Shown here: one piece after another, positions 44,677 to 54,399 of the stretch
Layout: each line of letters starts with the position of its first letter
How positions within the stretch are numbered: the stretch's first letter is position 1
From: Bradyrhizobium sp. 164
Lineage (GTDB): Bacteria; Pseudomonadota; Alphaproteobacteria; Rhizobiales; Xanthobacteraceae
Length of the DNA: 64,000 nucleotides
Direction: 5' to 3'
Assembly: GCF_023073715.1 (NCBI RefSeq)
Contig: NZ_JADPKA010000001.1
Coordinates: 62,001 to 126,000 of the forward strand
Made by a program: the position numbers and the translations under genes
Notes under the pieces: model-generated
Seen by the model: only the letters and a program-made list of their open reading frames with translations
Databases searched by the model: none
What the model was told of the DNA's origin: nothing

Positions 44677-44694
44677 TTGGGTAAAATTGAGTAA
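44677..44694. promoter_or_regulatory. Direct-repeat operator candidate, site 3
   Basis: TTGGGTAAAATTGAGTAA matches the site at 33823-33840 at 15 of 18 positions and precedes the sugar ABC operon. Confidence 0.6.
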
Positions 44695-44984
44695 GGTCAA
44701 AAAGTGGATGATTCAGCACAGAATCGCGGATTGGACGCCGGGCCAGACGGGTATTGAAGTTAGAGGCATGGAAGCAGTGATGCTGCACATTTATTCAGCG
44801 CATGCAAAACGGCAGGCTAATGATCAGCTTGCCGCGCAGCGTATGCCGGTTCGGCTCGAGCGTCTATGATGACTTCCACTGAACTGCTCAAGAGCACTGA
44901 GCGCAAGGCTCGTCAGAGGTTGGGTTGATCGTGCAAATCAATTCCTCGAGTTGCGCTCAAGCAGCCTTCGCGGAGGTCCTGGCC

Positions 44985-45338
44985 CTAAACAGGCCCTCCC
45001 ATTGAACGCGAGGACCCGTTTCGATCTACGGGCTCCGCAACCCCATAGAGCGAAGCGTTTCCTTCAACGCGTGATCGATCGTCGATAATTTGACTAAGCC
45101 TCAGCAGCAGCAGTTCATTCAACGAGTTTATATGGCATTGAAGGTTCTCGCGCACGCGCCGGTCATCAACGCTCCCAGTCATGCTCTCAATGGTCCTGAG
45201 ACATTCGCGCAAACTCTCGATGCTCCGTCGCAATGTTTGACAGTGTCTCCTGGTCTCTGAGATCTGGTTTCTCTCCTCGAACGGAACAGTGATGATGTTT
45301 GCGCCCGCAACTTCGGACGAAGTCTCAGCTGTATCCAT
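44985..45338 (-). CDS. Hypothetical coiled-coil protein (117 aa)
   Basis: GAAGGAATC precedes the ATG at 45338. The middle part (EERNQISETRRHCQTLRRSI, ESLRECLRTIESMTGSVDD, NSLNELLLLRLSQIIDD) is strongly helical with heptad-like leucines. The ends are flexible. No family is recognised. It is read in the same direction as the small zinc-ribbon gene to the right. Confidence 0.6.
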   Translation of the reverse strand: MDTAETSSEVAGANIITVPFEERNQISETRRHCQTLRRSIESLRECLRTIESMTGSVDDRRVRENLQCHINSLNELLLLRLSQIIDDRSRVEGNASLYGVAEPVDRNGSSRSMGGPV

Positions 45339-45455
45339 TTGATTCCTTCATTTCGGATTGTGCTGCCCGTTGATCTTCCTTCAGGACGGTGGAAGCGCCT
45401 ACTAGGCAGCTTTAGGGTACGCGAACCATCATCAGGAACTTCTCGACTCGGGTCT

Positions 45456-45719
45456 TCAGTCGCCGCTGTCGTTGGACAGCCTCTGTGCCGAGACAAGCAG
45501 CTGGCTTAAAGCCGAACAGGCGTCCGTTGCGCCGCGTTTGACGTCGGCAATGCATGCCACTGCCGCCTTACGCTCCTGCTGCACGTTTCGGGAAATGCCT
45601 TTGCGTGGCTGGCTACCCCCTGCTCTCAACTGCAGACGGGATCGCCATGAGATTTCCGAGACCCGGCTTATGATCCCGCCGATCTTCTGGATTGCGAGGG
45701 AACCTACGGCCGAGTGCAT
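45456..45719 (-). CDS. Hypothetical helical protein, uncertain start
   Basis: MHSAVGSLAIQKIGGIISRV to the stop at 45456 (SALSQLLVSAQRLSNDSGD) looks helical and protein-like. The longer frame to 45869 overlaps the zinc-ribbon gene and is unlikely. No ribosome-binding site supports the chosen ATG. Confidence 0.35.
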   Translation of the reverse strand: MHSAVGSLAIQKIGGIISRVSEISWRSRLQLRAGGSQPRKGISRNVQQERKAAVACIADVKRGATDACSALSQLLVSAQRLSNDSGD

Positions 45720-45750
45720 ATCATCGATTTGTGGACTGATCTCGCCAGTC

Positions 45751-45936
45751 TCAAGCCGTCCGCAACCGACGAAGCCATTTATGGTCGGCTTCCCGCCGCT
45801 CCCTGAACCGGTCGACGCATTTCTTGGAGCAAAGTGCCGTTCGCCAGCTGTAGTAGCGTACGAGCCCAAACCTTCGACCGCACATTGCGCAGAACTTTAC
45901 TGAACCGTGCTGGGAACGATAAGAGCTATCGTGCAT
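45751..45936 (-). CDS. Small zinc-ribbon-like protein (61 aa)
   Basis: AGGAGGCGAG directly precedes the ATG at 45936. VKFCAMCGRRFGLVRYYSWR and ALCSKKCVDRFRERREADHK provide two CxxC-type pairs, which suggests a treble-clef or zinc-ribbon fold with a basic tail. Similar small proteins are common in rhizobial accessory regions. Function unknown. Confidence 0.7.
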   Translation of the reverse strand: MHDSSYRSQHGSVKFCAMCGRRFGLVRYYSWRTALCSKKCVDRFRERREADHKWLRRLRTA

Positions 45937-46233
45937 TCTCGCCTCCTGTCGGCGTTACGTGGGTGCCTCCTGCATCTTCTTCACCGCAGCACTGACCTAC
46001 GGGACGACAATGCCAAGCCTCTCGGCGCACGATTGGCGCAAGAGTCTGAGTGCGCCCTCCTTGGCGACCGGAACATTCAATTTGAGTGCTTCGCCGTGAC
46101 TGCTGAACCTAACGATACCTGAATCTTAATTGATGCAACAAACAGGGTCTTGACTGTGAAATCCTGCGCTCTGACCCGCATTCTCGGCGCAAATCAACAG
46201 ATCGAGCCAGTAGGGCGCGTATAGCTGCATCGC

Positions 46234-46260
46234 CTGGCGCAGGGTGCGCCAGTCTTTTTT
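46234..46260 (+). terminator. Rho-independent terminator-like hairpin without an obvious gene
   Basis: CTGGCGCA and TGCGCCAG form a perfect 8-bp stem with a GGG loop, followed by TCTTTTTT on the + strand. No + strand gene lies upstream, so it may be fortuitous or end an unannotated RNA. Confidence 0.45.
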
Positions 46261-46555
46261 AACTGGCGAGATCCGATATCCCCTGGCTATGAGGTCGGTG
46301 AGATGTAGATTTTAGATTTTGAAGGCTGCTTTGGCGAAGCCGAAGCGCCTGCCTTCGTCAGAAAAGCATGCGGAGCAGATCGAATCCCGCCTTGGGAGCC
46401 CCCGCCTGCATTCGATGAGACAGAGGCAAGATGGGCGAGATTGCCAACGGCGATTATGTTTGAAATCATCGCAGCGGAATGACGCTTTGAACGCGGTCTG
46501 CAGCGTGTCCGTGGTTAGGGAAGAAAACCAGCGCAATCGCCCGAGCCAACAGGAC

Positions 46556-46896
46556 TCAGATCGGACCGGCGTCGAACTCGCCATCCGCCTGCAGCACCGT
46601 GACACCCCACTCCGCGACGCCCTCGAGAATGGCCCGGTCGAGAGCCGCAGGACCGCGGTCACCTGGCGGGCCGGGGTGCACGATGAGACAACGCACGCCA
46701 CGCCAGACATCGTCCGGGATCGGCCGTTTCAAGAACGGCGCGATAACGAGGTGGGGCGGATACAGCGCAACACTTCGCGGGTCACGTCGGGATGGATATC
46801 GAGCTCGACCGAGATCTCATGGCTACGCTCGCAGAGTTCGACATGCAGCCGCTGCGTCAGGTTGTTCAAGGAATGCGACAAAAGCAGAATGCGCAT
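46556..46896 (-). pseudogene. hypX: hypX/hoxX remnant, N-terminal third only
   Basis: MRILLLSHSLNNLTQRLHVE starts 8 bp after the hypE stop. It runs to about 46768, where a one-base frameshift leads to HLVIAPFLKRPIPDDVWRGV, RCLIVHPGPPGDRGPAALDR and EWGVTVLQADGEFDAGPI before a stop. This is the start of HypX, whose formyl-transferase-like N-terminal and crotonase-like C-terminal domains make the CO ligand of [NiFe] hydrogenases in air. The remaining two thirds of about 560 residues are missing. Confidence 0.85.
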
Positions 46897-46904
46897 CCTG
46901 AGCC

Positions 46905-47945
46905 TCAACAGATCCGAGGTAATTGTTCGCCCGACAGCCAGTCGACGATCCTTCCGCCGCCAAAGCTCGTCGCCATCTGCACGAAATGGTGGTCGTCTGC
47001 CACGGCCTCGCCGATCTCGGCGGCATCACGGCCGAACGGATGCACCCGCATCGCCGCAAGCACGGCTGCTGCAACCTCGGGCGCCACGATCGCTGCCAGC
47101 TTGCCTTCGTTGGCGACGTAGAGCGGATCGAGCCCGAGCAGTTCGCAGGCCGCAGCAACACCTGGCTTCACCGGGATCGCCGCCTCCTGAAGTCGGAAGC
47201 CGAGGCCGGACTGCTGGGCGATCTCGTTCAGCGTCGCGGCGAGCCCACCGCGGGTGGGATCGCGCATCAAACGGATGCCCTTGCCGCCGGCCGCCAGCAT
47301 GCTCGCCACGAAATCATGCAACGACGCGGAATCCGAGACGATCTCGGTCTCAAAAGCGAGGTTCTGGCGTTTGGACATGATGGCGACGCCATGGTCCCCG
47401 AGCGTTCCAGAGATCAGGACACGATCGCCGACGCGGGCATTCCCAGCAGAGAGGTCGAGCCCGGCAGGCACGACACCGACCCCGGCTGTCGAGATGAACA
47501 GGCCGTCGGCCTTGCCGCGCTCGACGACCTTCGTGTCACCGGTGATGATGTAGACGCCCGCGGCTCGCGCAGCCTCGCCCATGGAATCCGCAATCATCTT
47601 CAGGTCGGAGAAACGAAAACCTTCCTCGATGATAAAGCTCGCTGAGAGATAGAGGGGCCGCGCGCCGGCCATGGCGATGTCGTTGACCGTGCCATGCACG
47701 GCGAGCGAGCCGATATTGCCGCCCGGAAAGAACAGCGGCGAGACCACATAGCCGTCGGTCGTCATCACCATGCGCCCGGCGCCGACATCGAACGCAGACT
47801 GGTCGTTGCCGCACGCCAGCCATTCATTGCCGAAGGCCTCGTGGAACAGGCCCGAGATCAGTTGCGACATCGCGCGGCCACCGGATCCGTGGGACAGGTC
47901 GACGCAGCCGTTCCTTATGTCGAGCTTGCGCTGATCGGCTTTCAT
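46905..47945 (-). CDS. hypE: Hydrogenase expression/formation protein HypE
   Basis: The ATG at 47945 (MKADQRKLDIRNGCVDLSHG) overlaps the hypD stop by 4 bp. The 346-residue protein ends LPRIC; the terminal Cys carries the thiocarbamate that HypE dehydrates to thiocyanate for the Fe(CN)2CO group. ATP-binding motifs GSGGRAMSQL and GDHGVAIMSKR fit the PurM-like fold. It works with HypF, HypC and HypD. Confidence 0.97.
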   Translation of the reverse strand: MKADQRKLDIRNGCVDLSHGSGGRAMSQLISGLFHEAFGNEWLACGNDQSAFDVGAGRMVMTTDGYVVSPLFFPGGNIGSLAVHGTVNDIAMAGARPLYLSASFIIEEGFRFSDLKMIADSMGEAARAAGVYIITGDTKVVERGKADGLFISTAGVGVVPAGLDLSAGNARVGDRVLISGTLGDHGVAIMSKRQNLAFETEIVSDSASLHDFVASMLAAGGKGIRLMRDPTRGGLAATLNEIAQQSGLGFRLQEAAIPVKPGVAAACELLGLDPLYVANEGKLAAIVAPEVAAAVLAAMRVHPFGRDAAEIGEAVADDHHFVQMATSFGGGRIVDWLSGEQLPRIC

Positions 47946-49084
47946 GACGCCCGCCGTTGCTGATGATCGCGGAAGCGGCCGTAAGTCCAGTGTGCCGCAC
48001 ATGCACCCTCGGACGAGACCATGCAGGACCCCATCGGCGTCTCCGGCGTGCACACCGTGCCGAACAGCTGGCAGTCAACCGGCTTCTTCACGCCGCGCAG
48101 GATGGCGCCGCATTCACAGGCCGGATTGTCGGCAACGCGAAGCTCGTTCATGTCGAAGCGGACCTCGGCGTCGTATTTGGCGTACGCCCGCTTCAGCTTG
48201 AGCCCGCTATAAGGCACTAGGCCGAGACCGCGCCACTCGAACTGATCGCGCAGCTCGAAGATGTCGGAGACCTCCTCCTTGGCGCGCAGATTGCCGTCAC
48301 GGGTCACTGCGCGGCTATACTGGTTCTCCACCTCATGCCGGTGCTCGTTGACCTGCCGCACCAGCATCAGGATCGCCTGCATCATGTCGAGCGGCTCGAA
48401 GCCCGCGATCACCACCGGCTTGCCGAATTCTTCGGCAAAGAACTCGTAAGGCTCGGTGCCGATGATGGTCGAGACATGGCCCGGCCCGACGAAGCCGTCG
48501 ATCTCGACGCGGCCGATATTGCGGATATCGGGGCTTTCCAGGATGTTCTGCATCGCCGGCGGCGTCAGCACATGATTGCAGAACACGCTGAAGTTCTTGA
48601 GCTGCTTCTTCTCAGCGAGCCGGATCATCACGGCGGTCGGCGGCGTCGTGGTCTCGAAGCCGATGGCGAAGAACACGACGGCGCGGCCGGGAATTTCTTC
48701 CGCAACACGGATTGCATCAATCGTGGAATAAACCATACGGACGTCGCCGCCGCGCGCCTTCGCCTTCAGCAGCGAGCCACCCTGCGAGCCCGGCACCCGC
48801 ATCAGGTCGCCGTAGACGCAAAGGATCACGTCCGGCCGCTCGGCGAGCCGGATCGCCATGTCGATGCGTCCCGCTGGCAAGACGCAGACAGGGCAGCCGG
48901 GGCCGTGGATCATCCGCACGTTCTTCGGCAGCATGTCCTCCAGCCCGTAGCGGGAGATTGCATGCGTGTGGCCGCCGCAAAATTCCATGAAACGATAGGA
49001 TTTTTCCGGATCGGCCTCCGAGCGAATCGCCTTCGCCAATCCCAGCGCGATCTCCTTGTCGCGAAACTCGTCGGCATATTTCAT
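47942..49084 (-). CDS. hypD: Hydrogenase formation protein HypD
   Basis: A 380-residue protein with FMEFCGGHTHAISRYGLEDM and MIHGPGCPVCVLP (catalytic Cys). The C-terminal Fe-S ligands are in CECGAILRGVKKPVDCQLFG and PMGSCMVSSEGACAAHWTYG. HypD with HypC holds the iron while cyanide and CO are attached. Coupled to hypC and hypE by 4-bp overlaps. Confidence 0.97.
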   Translation of the reverse strand: MKYADEFRDKEIALGLAKAIRSEADPEKSYRFMEFCGGHTHAISRYGLEDMLPKNVRMIHGPGCPVCVLPAGRIDMAIRLAERPDVILCVYGDLMRVPGSQGGSLLKAKARGGDVRMVYSTIDAIRVAEEIPGRAVVFFAIGFETTTPPTAVMIRLAEKKQLKNFSVFCNHVLTPPAMQNILESPDIRNIGRVEIDGFVGPGHVSTIIGTEPYEFFAEEFGKPVVIAGFEPLDMMQAILMLVRQVNEHRHEVENQYSRAVTRDGNLRAKEEVSDIFELRDQFEWRGLGLVPYSGLKLKRAYAKYDAEVRFDMNELRVADNPACECGAILRGVKKPVDCQLFGTVCTPETPMGSCMVSSEGACAAHWTYGRFRDHQQRRAS

Positions 49085-49317
49085 TGCGCGGCCTCCCGGC
49101 TTTCGGCGCCGATTTCACGCAACAGCCCCAGCGTCCGCTGCGCCTCCTCCGGATCGATCTTGGTCAGGGCGTAGCCCACATGGATGATCACGTAGTCGCC
49201 GACGGCGAGGTTTTCGATCAGCGCCACCGAGATCTCCTTGCTGACGCCATCGATCGAGACTACGGCCATGTCGTCGGGCAGGAGCTTTGTGACCTCAGCA
49301 GGTATCGCGAGACACAT
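49081..49317 (-). CDS. hypC: Hydrogenase assembly chaperone HypC
   Basis: This 78-residue protein starts [16 protein letters not shown]; Cys2 is the residue that binds the iron being assembled. DYVIIHVGYALTKIDPEEA is the usual family C-terminus. It overlaps hypF and hypD at its ends. Confidence 0.97.
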   Translation of the reverse strand: MCLAIPAEVTKLLPDDMAVVSIDGVSKEISVALIENLAVGDYVIIHVGYALTKIDPEEAQRTLGLLREIGAESREAAQ

Positions 49318-51566
49318 CAGGCGTTTCCTTCCGGGCCTTGCTGTTCGAGGAGTTGGAGCGCGGCGACCCAGGCCTGCCCGAGGCTAAGGCCGCCGTCATT
49401 GGACGGCACCTGGCGAGGTAGCAACGGCGAGAGCCCGGCGGCGACGCAGCCGCGCCCGATCTCGCTTGCGAGGATCGCGTTGAGGAAGCAGCCACCGCTC
49501 AGGATGACGGTCGTTACGCTGGTCTCCAGTGCCGTGCGCGCGATCCAGTCGATGCAGGCGGCGGCGAAGGTGCCATGGAAGAGGTCGGCCCCATCGACCG
49601 GATCGACCGCAAGGCGCTCGAGCAAGGGGAAAAGAGACAGCACGCCATTCTCGATCGTCCAGCCGTCCTCCGCGAGGCGCGGTGTGCGGACACGCGCTTC
49701 CAGCTTCATTGCGGCTTCGCCCTCGTAACTCTGCACCGGACAGAGACCAAGCAGCGCCGCCGCCGCGTCAAACAGCCGGCCGGCGCTGGTCGTCGTCGCC
49801 AGGCCGGGCTGGTCGAGCATAGCGCAGAGACGCGCAGCCTGCGGCTGCATCGCAAAGCGCTTCGCAATCGCGTCGCCGCGCCGCAAGGCGTGCAGCACGC
49901 TCGCGGCCATGCGCCACGGCTCGCGCGTCGCGCGATCGCCACCGGGCATCTTCATCGGCGCCAGATGTCCGAGCCGCCGGAAGCGTGCACCATCGCACGA
50001 GAGCAACTCGCCGCCCCAATTGCCACCGTCGCTGCCGTAGCCGAAGCCGTCGAGCACCAGCGCCAACGCTGGCCCTGCGACGCCATGTTCCGCCATCACG
50101 GATGCCGCATGGGCATGGTGATGCTGGACCGCGATCAGCCGCCTCCCGCTGGCTTCGGCGAAACGGGTCGAGGCCATGTTCGGATGCAGGTCATGGGCGA
50201 TGACGACCGGCTCGATGTCCAGCGTCGAGAGCAGGTGATCCACCGTCTCCTCGAAAAAGCGAATGCCTTCCGCGGTGTCGAGATCGCCGATGTGCTGGGA
50301 GACGAAGGCTTCGTTGTCGCGGATGACGGTGACCGTCGACTTCAGCGCGCCGCCGACCGCAAGCACCGACGGGACGGACTTCGCGAGCCTAATCGGCTCG
50401 GGAATATAGCCGCGGGCGCGGCGGATGAACTGCGCTCGGCCCGCGACCACCGACACGACAGAGTCGTCCGCGCGGGTGACGATGTCGCGGTCATGCGTGA
50501 CGATCAGGTCGGCGATGCCGGCAAGCCGCCGTTTGGCCTCGTCATTGACGATCACCAGCGGCTCGCCGCCAGGATTGGCGCTGGTTGCCACGATCGCCCA
50601 ACTTGCGCCGTCCGCTCGCGGATGCGCCGAATTGAGCGCCTTCAGCACAAGATGATGCAGCGGCGCGACGGGCAGCATGACGCCGATCCGCGACAGCTCC
50701 GGCGCAATCGCGGGCGGGAGCATATCGCGGGATCTCATCAGCACGATGGGCCGCGGCGAGGATTCCAGCAGCGCGAGCCCGACCCCATCGATTTCAGCGA
50801 TCTCGCCGACCACATCCGTCGAACCGACCATCACGGCGAACGGCTTCTGATTGCGATGCTTCCGGCGCCGCAGACGCCACACAGCCGCATCTTCACGGGC
50901 ATTGCACAGCAATTGATATCCGCCGAGCCCCTTGATCGCGACGATCCTTCCATCAGCGATCGCAGTGGCGATCTGCTTGGTATCATGACTGATCCTTGGC
51001 CCACAGCGCGGGCAGGCAATTGCTTCGGCGTGGAAGCGACGGCTCGCCGGATCGGCATAGTCTGCTGCGCAGGCCGTGCACATCGCGAAGCGTCTCATCG
51101 CGGTGGTACGGCGGTCATAGGGCAGCCGCTCGGCGATGGTGTAGCGCGGGCCGCAATGGGTGCAATTGACGAAAGGATAGAGATGGAAGCGGCTCGCCGG
51201 ATCAAACAGCTCGCTCAGACACTGCGGACAGGTCGCGGCATCGGCGGCGATCCGGGTCGAGACCTTGCCCTGCTCACTGACGCGGATGTGGAACTCGTCG
51301 CTTTCGGTGATGCCGACCGGTTGCACGGAAATCTCGTCTATCCGAGCCAGTGGCGGTTTTTCCAGCGGCAGCGCATCGACAAAATCGGCGGCGCGGTCGC
51401 CCTCGACCTCGATCACCACGCCACCGGGATCATTGGCAACGAAGCCGCCGAGCCGATAGCGCGCGGCGAGGCCGTAGACGTAGGGACGAAAGCCCACGCC
51501 CTGCACGGCGCCGCGCACATGCAGGCGCAGCCGTGTTCGGTCTCGCGCCATGGCCTCGCCGCTCAT
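49317..51566 (-). CDS. hypF: Carbamoyltransferase HypF
   Basis: A 749-residue protein. The N-terminal acylphosphatase domain ([20 protein letters not shown]) is followed by zinc-finger motifs [31 protein letters not shown] and CPRCGPRI, a YrdC-like domain and a Kae1-like domain with [16 protein letters not shown]. HypF converts carbamoyl phosphate and passes the carbamoyl group to HypE. The full domain set is present. Confidence 0.97.
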   Translation of the reverse strand: MSGEAMARDRTRLRLHVRGAVQGVGFRPYVYGLAARYRLGGFVANDPGGVVIEVEGDRAADFVDALPLEKPPLARIDEISVQPVGITESDEFHIRVSEQGKVSTRIAADAATCPQCLSELFDPASRFHLYPFVNCTHCGPRYTIAERLPYDRRTTAMRRFAMCTACAADYADPASRRFHAEAIACPRCGPRISHDTKQIATAIADGRIVAIKGLGGYQLLCNAREDAAVWRLRRRKHRNQKPFAVMVGSTDVVGEIAEIDGVGLALLESSPRPIVLMRSRDMLPPAIAPELSRIGVMLPVAPLHHLVLKALNSAHPRADGASWAIVATSANPGGEPLVIVNDEAKRRLAGIADLIVTHDRDIVTRADDSVVSVVAGRAQFIRRARGYIPEPIRLAKSVPSVLAVGGALKSTVTVIRDNEAFVSQHIGDLDTAEGIRFFEETVDHLLSTLDIEPVVIAHDLHPNMASTRFAEASGRRLIAVQHHHAHAASVMAEHGVAGPALALVLDGFGYGSDGGNWGGELLSCDGARFRRLGHLAPMKMPGGDRATREPWRMAASVLHALRRGDAIAKRFAMQPQAARLCAMLDQPGLATTTSAGRLFDAAAALLGLCPVQSYEGEAAMKLEARVRTPRLAEDGWTIENGVLSLFPLLERLAVDPVDGADLFHGTFAAACIDWIARTALETSVTTVILSGGCFLNAILASEIGRGCVAAGLSPLLPRQVPSNDGGLSLGQAWVAALQLLEQQGPEGNA

Positions 51567-52459
51567 GCTGATCCCGACACGGCCATCTCGGTCGGCTTCA
51601 TCTGTGCAATCCGCTTGCGAATCCAGGCATAGAATGCCGGAAAACCCTCACCGGAGCGCGCCGACACCGTCGAAACCTCAATCTTCGGACTGACCCGGCG
51701 CGCATATTCGATCGTCCTTGCAAGATCGAAGTCGAGTACGGGCGCAAGATCGATCTTGTTGATCAGCATCAGAGAGGAGGCTGCGAACATGTCCGGATAT
51801 TTCAGCGGCTTGTCCTCGCCTTCCGTGGTCGAGAACACCACGATCTTGCAGGCCTCGCCGAGATCGAACGCCGCGGGACAGACGAGATTACCGACGTTCT
51901 CGATGAAGAGGATGCCGCCGTTAAGCCAGGGCAAGCGGTTATAGGCTTCGCCGACCATGGCGGCATCGAGATGGCAGCCCTTGCCGGTATTGATTTGGAT
52001 CGCCGGCACGCCGGTCGAGCGGATCCGTTCGGCATCGTTGGAGGTCTGTTGATCGCCTTCGATCACGCCAATCGGAAAGCTGTCCTTCAGCTCTGACACG
52101 GCACGAACCAGAAGCGAGGTTTTTCCGGCGCCGGGGCTCGAGACCAGGTTGAAGACGAGCACGTCGTCGGTTCGGAAGCGCGCGCGGTTGTCGGCGGCGA
52201 GCCGATTGTTCTTGCAGAGAATGTCGCGATCGACCTGGATGATGCGGTCGCTGCTCATGCCGGCGATCTGCTGGCCTGCCGGATTGGCGCTGCAATCGAC
52301 CAGCCCGCTATCACCGGGCGCGTGATCATGATGATGGTGATGGTCGTGGCTGTGCCCATGATGATGCGAATGATCGTGCTCATGGGAATGATCATGGGAA
52401 TGATCATGGGTGTGTTCGATGGACGCTTTGGCATCACTGCAACCGCATACCGTGCACAT
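51563..52459 (-). CDS. hypB: Hydrogenase nickel incorporation GTPase HypB
   Basis: The ATG at 52459 ([11 protein letters not shown]) overlaps the hypA stop and gives the expected N-terminal CxxCGC nickel site; the longer frame is a shadow. Next comes a long His-rich tract (about residues 18-46), which stores nickel in rhizobial HypB. GTPase motifs are [16 protein letters not shown] and [17 protein letters not shown]. It delivers nickel to HupL with HypA. Confidence 0.97.
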   Translation of the reverse strand: MCTVCGCSDAKASIEHTHDHSHDHSHEHDHSHHHGHSHDHHHHHDHAPGDSGLVDCSANPAGQQIAGMSSDRIIQVDRDILCKNNRLAADNRARFRTDDVLVFNLVSSPGAGKTSLLVRAVSELKDSFPIGVIEGDQQTSNDAERIRSTGVPAIQINTGKGCHLDAAMVGEAYNRLPWLNGGILFIENVGNLVCPAAFDLGEACKIVVFSTTEGEDKPLKYPDMFAASSLMLINKIDLAPVLDFDLARTIEYARRVSPKIEVSTVSARSGEGFPAFYAWIRKRIAQMKPTEMAVSGSA

Positions 52460-52800
52460 CAATCGACCTCCAGCTCCCTCACGCGCATCTCTTCGCCGCC
52501 GGTCGCCTGCAATTGATAGCTGCCGCAGGACGGACATGGCTCATAGCGCTGCTTGATCTCGACGCCTTTGGAGCAGGCCATGCACCAGGCCGCCCCCGGC
52601 GTCTCGACGATCTCGAGCCTTGCCCCTTGCGCAATGGTGGGCGCGGCGACGGCCTCGAAGCAGAACTTCATCGCCTCAGGCGCAACATGGCTGAGCGCAC
52701 CGATCTCCAGGCACACGACGTTCACCCTAGCGAAGGCGCGCTTGCGCGACTCCTCCTGGATAATCTCGATGATTCCTTCGCACAGCGCTATCTCATGCAT
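52459..52800 (-). CDS. hypA: Hydrogenase maturation nickel metallochaperone HypA
   Basis: The start at 52800 gives [10 protein letters not shown] with the nickel-binding His2. The 113-residue protein has the zinc site [20 protein letters not shown]. The longer upstream frame overlaps hupK and is rejected. It overlaps hupK by 8 bp and hypB by 3 bp. Confidence 0.95.
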   Translation of the reverse strand: MHEIALCEGIIEIIQEESRKRAFARVNVVCLEIGALSHVAPEAMKFCFEAVAAPTIAQGARLEIVETPGAAWCMACSKGVEIKQRYEPCPSCGSYQLQATGGEEMRVRELEVD

Positions 52801-53887
52801 GGCCGATCTCGCGGAAGCTGAGGCTGAAGCCGACGCACGGATCGAACGAGCTGACGAGCGTGCGGACCGCATGCAGCCCCTGCCGGCCCCCGGCGAGAAC
52901 GGATCCCTGGAGGCTGCGAACCAACGGCCCGCGGGCATGGAAATTCCACTCCGTCGGGGCCAAGAATTCGAAGCGGACGATGCGGTCTTCATCGTCGAGC
53001 TCGACGGCATGATACAGCCGGCCCCGCGCGCATTCGACGGCACCCGCGCCTCTGCCGGTCCCCAGCCGGTAGCTCTGGAGGACGGCGTCCTCGACTGTCC
53101 CATCGTCCGCCTCTAGGAAGGCGCAGAGCCGCGCCACTTCCGCGATCCGCGCCTTCAGACGCTCGGCGGGCCCCGCGCCCGGCGGCAGGATCGGCTCACG
53201 CCCAACCCGCCGTGCCCAGACGCCGGTCTCCGGAATCCGGCCATGGAGATCAGGCGCATCGGAGAATATCGCGCCATCGGCAAGCAGCCGCATAACGATT
53301 TCGAGATCGTCGGCTGCCGACAGGAATGACTCTTCGACCACCGGCGGCAGCAAGGCATGCCCATCGAAATTCGCAAGATGTACCGCCAGCGCGCTGCCGG
53401 CCCCGGGGGTTTGCTCCTCGCTCGCGATCCCGAGCGCGGCGAGCGATGCCCTGATCTTCGCCACCGCCTCACGGCGCGAGACCGCCTCCCCGCGCTCGGC
53501 GATGCTGCCACCCAGAACGGCCGTGGCCTCCATCATGGCACGAACGGCTGCGGCGCCGGCGCCGTCAAGCGTGAGACGGCCAACGAACAGGCCGCGCAAC
53601 AATTCGGTCAGGCGTTCGGCGACGACAGCGACGACGCGACCGTGCTCGATCTCGAGACTGGCATGCTCGCCCCGCGCCGCCTCGACCGCGGACAGGAAAG
53701 CTACCTGATGCGCCATTGAGCACAGGGAGAACAGACGCGACAGCACCGACGGCAGTGACGAGGCCGGCTTTCCCGCGAACAAGCGCGTCAACGGCGGCCG
53801 GCTGCGCGGCCGGATCGCGACGTCGGCAATCGTGCCGCCGGCGAGCCACACCGTGATGTCGATCTCGTTGCGGAAGGCCAGACTCAT
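52793..53887 (-). CDS. hupK: Hydrogenase maturation protein HupK
   Basis: A 364-residue HupK/HoxV-type protein, a scaffold related to the large subunit. Its C-terminus [19 protein letters not shown] mirrors the HupL metal-binding end DPCLACSTH but lacks the second Cys, as expected for a non-catalytic relative. The ATG at 53887 overlaps the hupJ stop. It is thought to hold the Fe(CN)2CO precursor. Confidence 0.92.
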   Translation of the reverse strand: MSLAFRNEIDITVWLAGGTIADVAIRPRSRPPLTRLFAGKPASSLPSVLSRLFSLCSMAHQVAFLSAVEAARGEHASLEIEHGRVVAVVAERLTELLRGLFVGRLTLDGAGAAAVRAMMEATAVLGGSIAERGEAVSRREAVAKIRASLAALGIASEEQTPGAGSALAVHLANFDGHALLPPVVEESFLSAADDLEIVMRLLADGAIFSDAPDLHGRIPETGVWARRVGREPILPPGAGPAERLKARIAEVARLCAFLEADDGTVEDAVLQSYRLGTGRGAGAVECARGRLYHAVELDDEDRIVRFEFLAPTEWNFHARGPLVRSLQGSVLAGGRQGLHAVRTLVSSFDPCVGFSLSFREIGHA

Positions 53888-54399
53888 CCGCACCGCTCCG
53901 TCAGAACACCGCGCAGGAAGTTACGCCGATCGATCGGGCTTGTTGCGGGCTCGCGACGACGGACCGCCTCCTCGCTGTCGGCCGGCAGCATCAGCTCGGC
54001 GAGGGTCGCTTCGGCCGTCGCCCGCGCCGCGACCATGTCCGCGAACTGGAACATCGGCGAGAACAGCGAGCAGCTCGCGATCAGGCCCATTTGTCCGACC
54101 TCGCTGAGAGTGAATTCGATATCGCCCGCAGGGAAGCGGATTCGCAGGCTCGGGCCCGACGTATCCCGCGCGATCGCGCTCGCCGGCATCACCACGTTCA
54201 TGAACCAGGGCGTGACCATGATGCCGGTGGTCGTGCCGTTGAACCAGCGGAAACCGACCGCTTCGACGCCGAGCGCGTCGTTGTAGATCGGCAGATCGCG
54301 CATCGCGCGCTCGCCGATCTCCCGATAGCTTCCTGCCAAGAGCTCGCCCCACGCGTCGGCGTCGGCGGCGCTGGCAGGAATTTGCGCATCAGCCGTCAT
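53884..54399 (-). CDS. hupJ: [NiFe]-hydrogenase assembly chaperone HupJ (HybE-like)
   Basis: A 171-residue protein with VEAVGFRWFNGTTTGIMVTP, WFMNVVMPAS and the C-terminal RRNFLRG of the HybE/HupJ family, which aids maturation of exported hydrogenases. It is located between hupI and hupK with 4-bp overlaps. Confidence 0.93.
   Translation of the reverse strand: MTADAQIPASAADADAWGELLAGSYREIGERAMRDLPIYNDALGVEAVGFRWFNGTTTGIMVTPWFMNVVMPASAIARDTSGPSLRIRFPAGDIEFTLSEVGQMGLIASCSLFSPMFQFADMVAARATAEATLAELMLPADSEEAVRRREPATSPIDRRNFLRGVLTERCG

Noticed and set aside
49575..51632. 685-codon + strand open frame across hypF
   Set aside because: Antisense shadow of hypF; no domain-like sequence.
51757..51770. 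TTGATCAGCATCAG, resembling an FNR/FixK box
   Set aside because: It lies inside the conserved hypB coding sequence with no gene start nearby.
52322..52430. Tandem CATGAT-like low-complexity DNA
   Set aside because: It simply encodes the His/Asp-rich nickel-storage tract of HypB.
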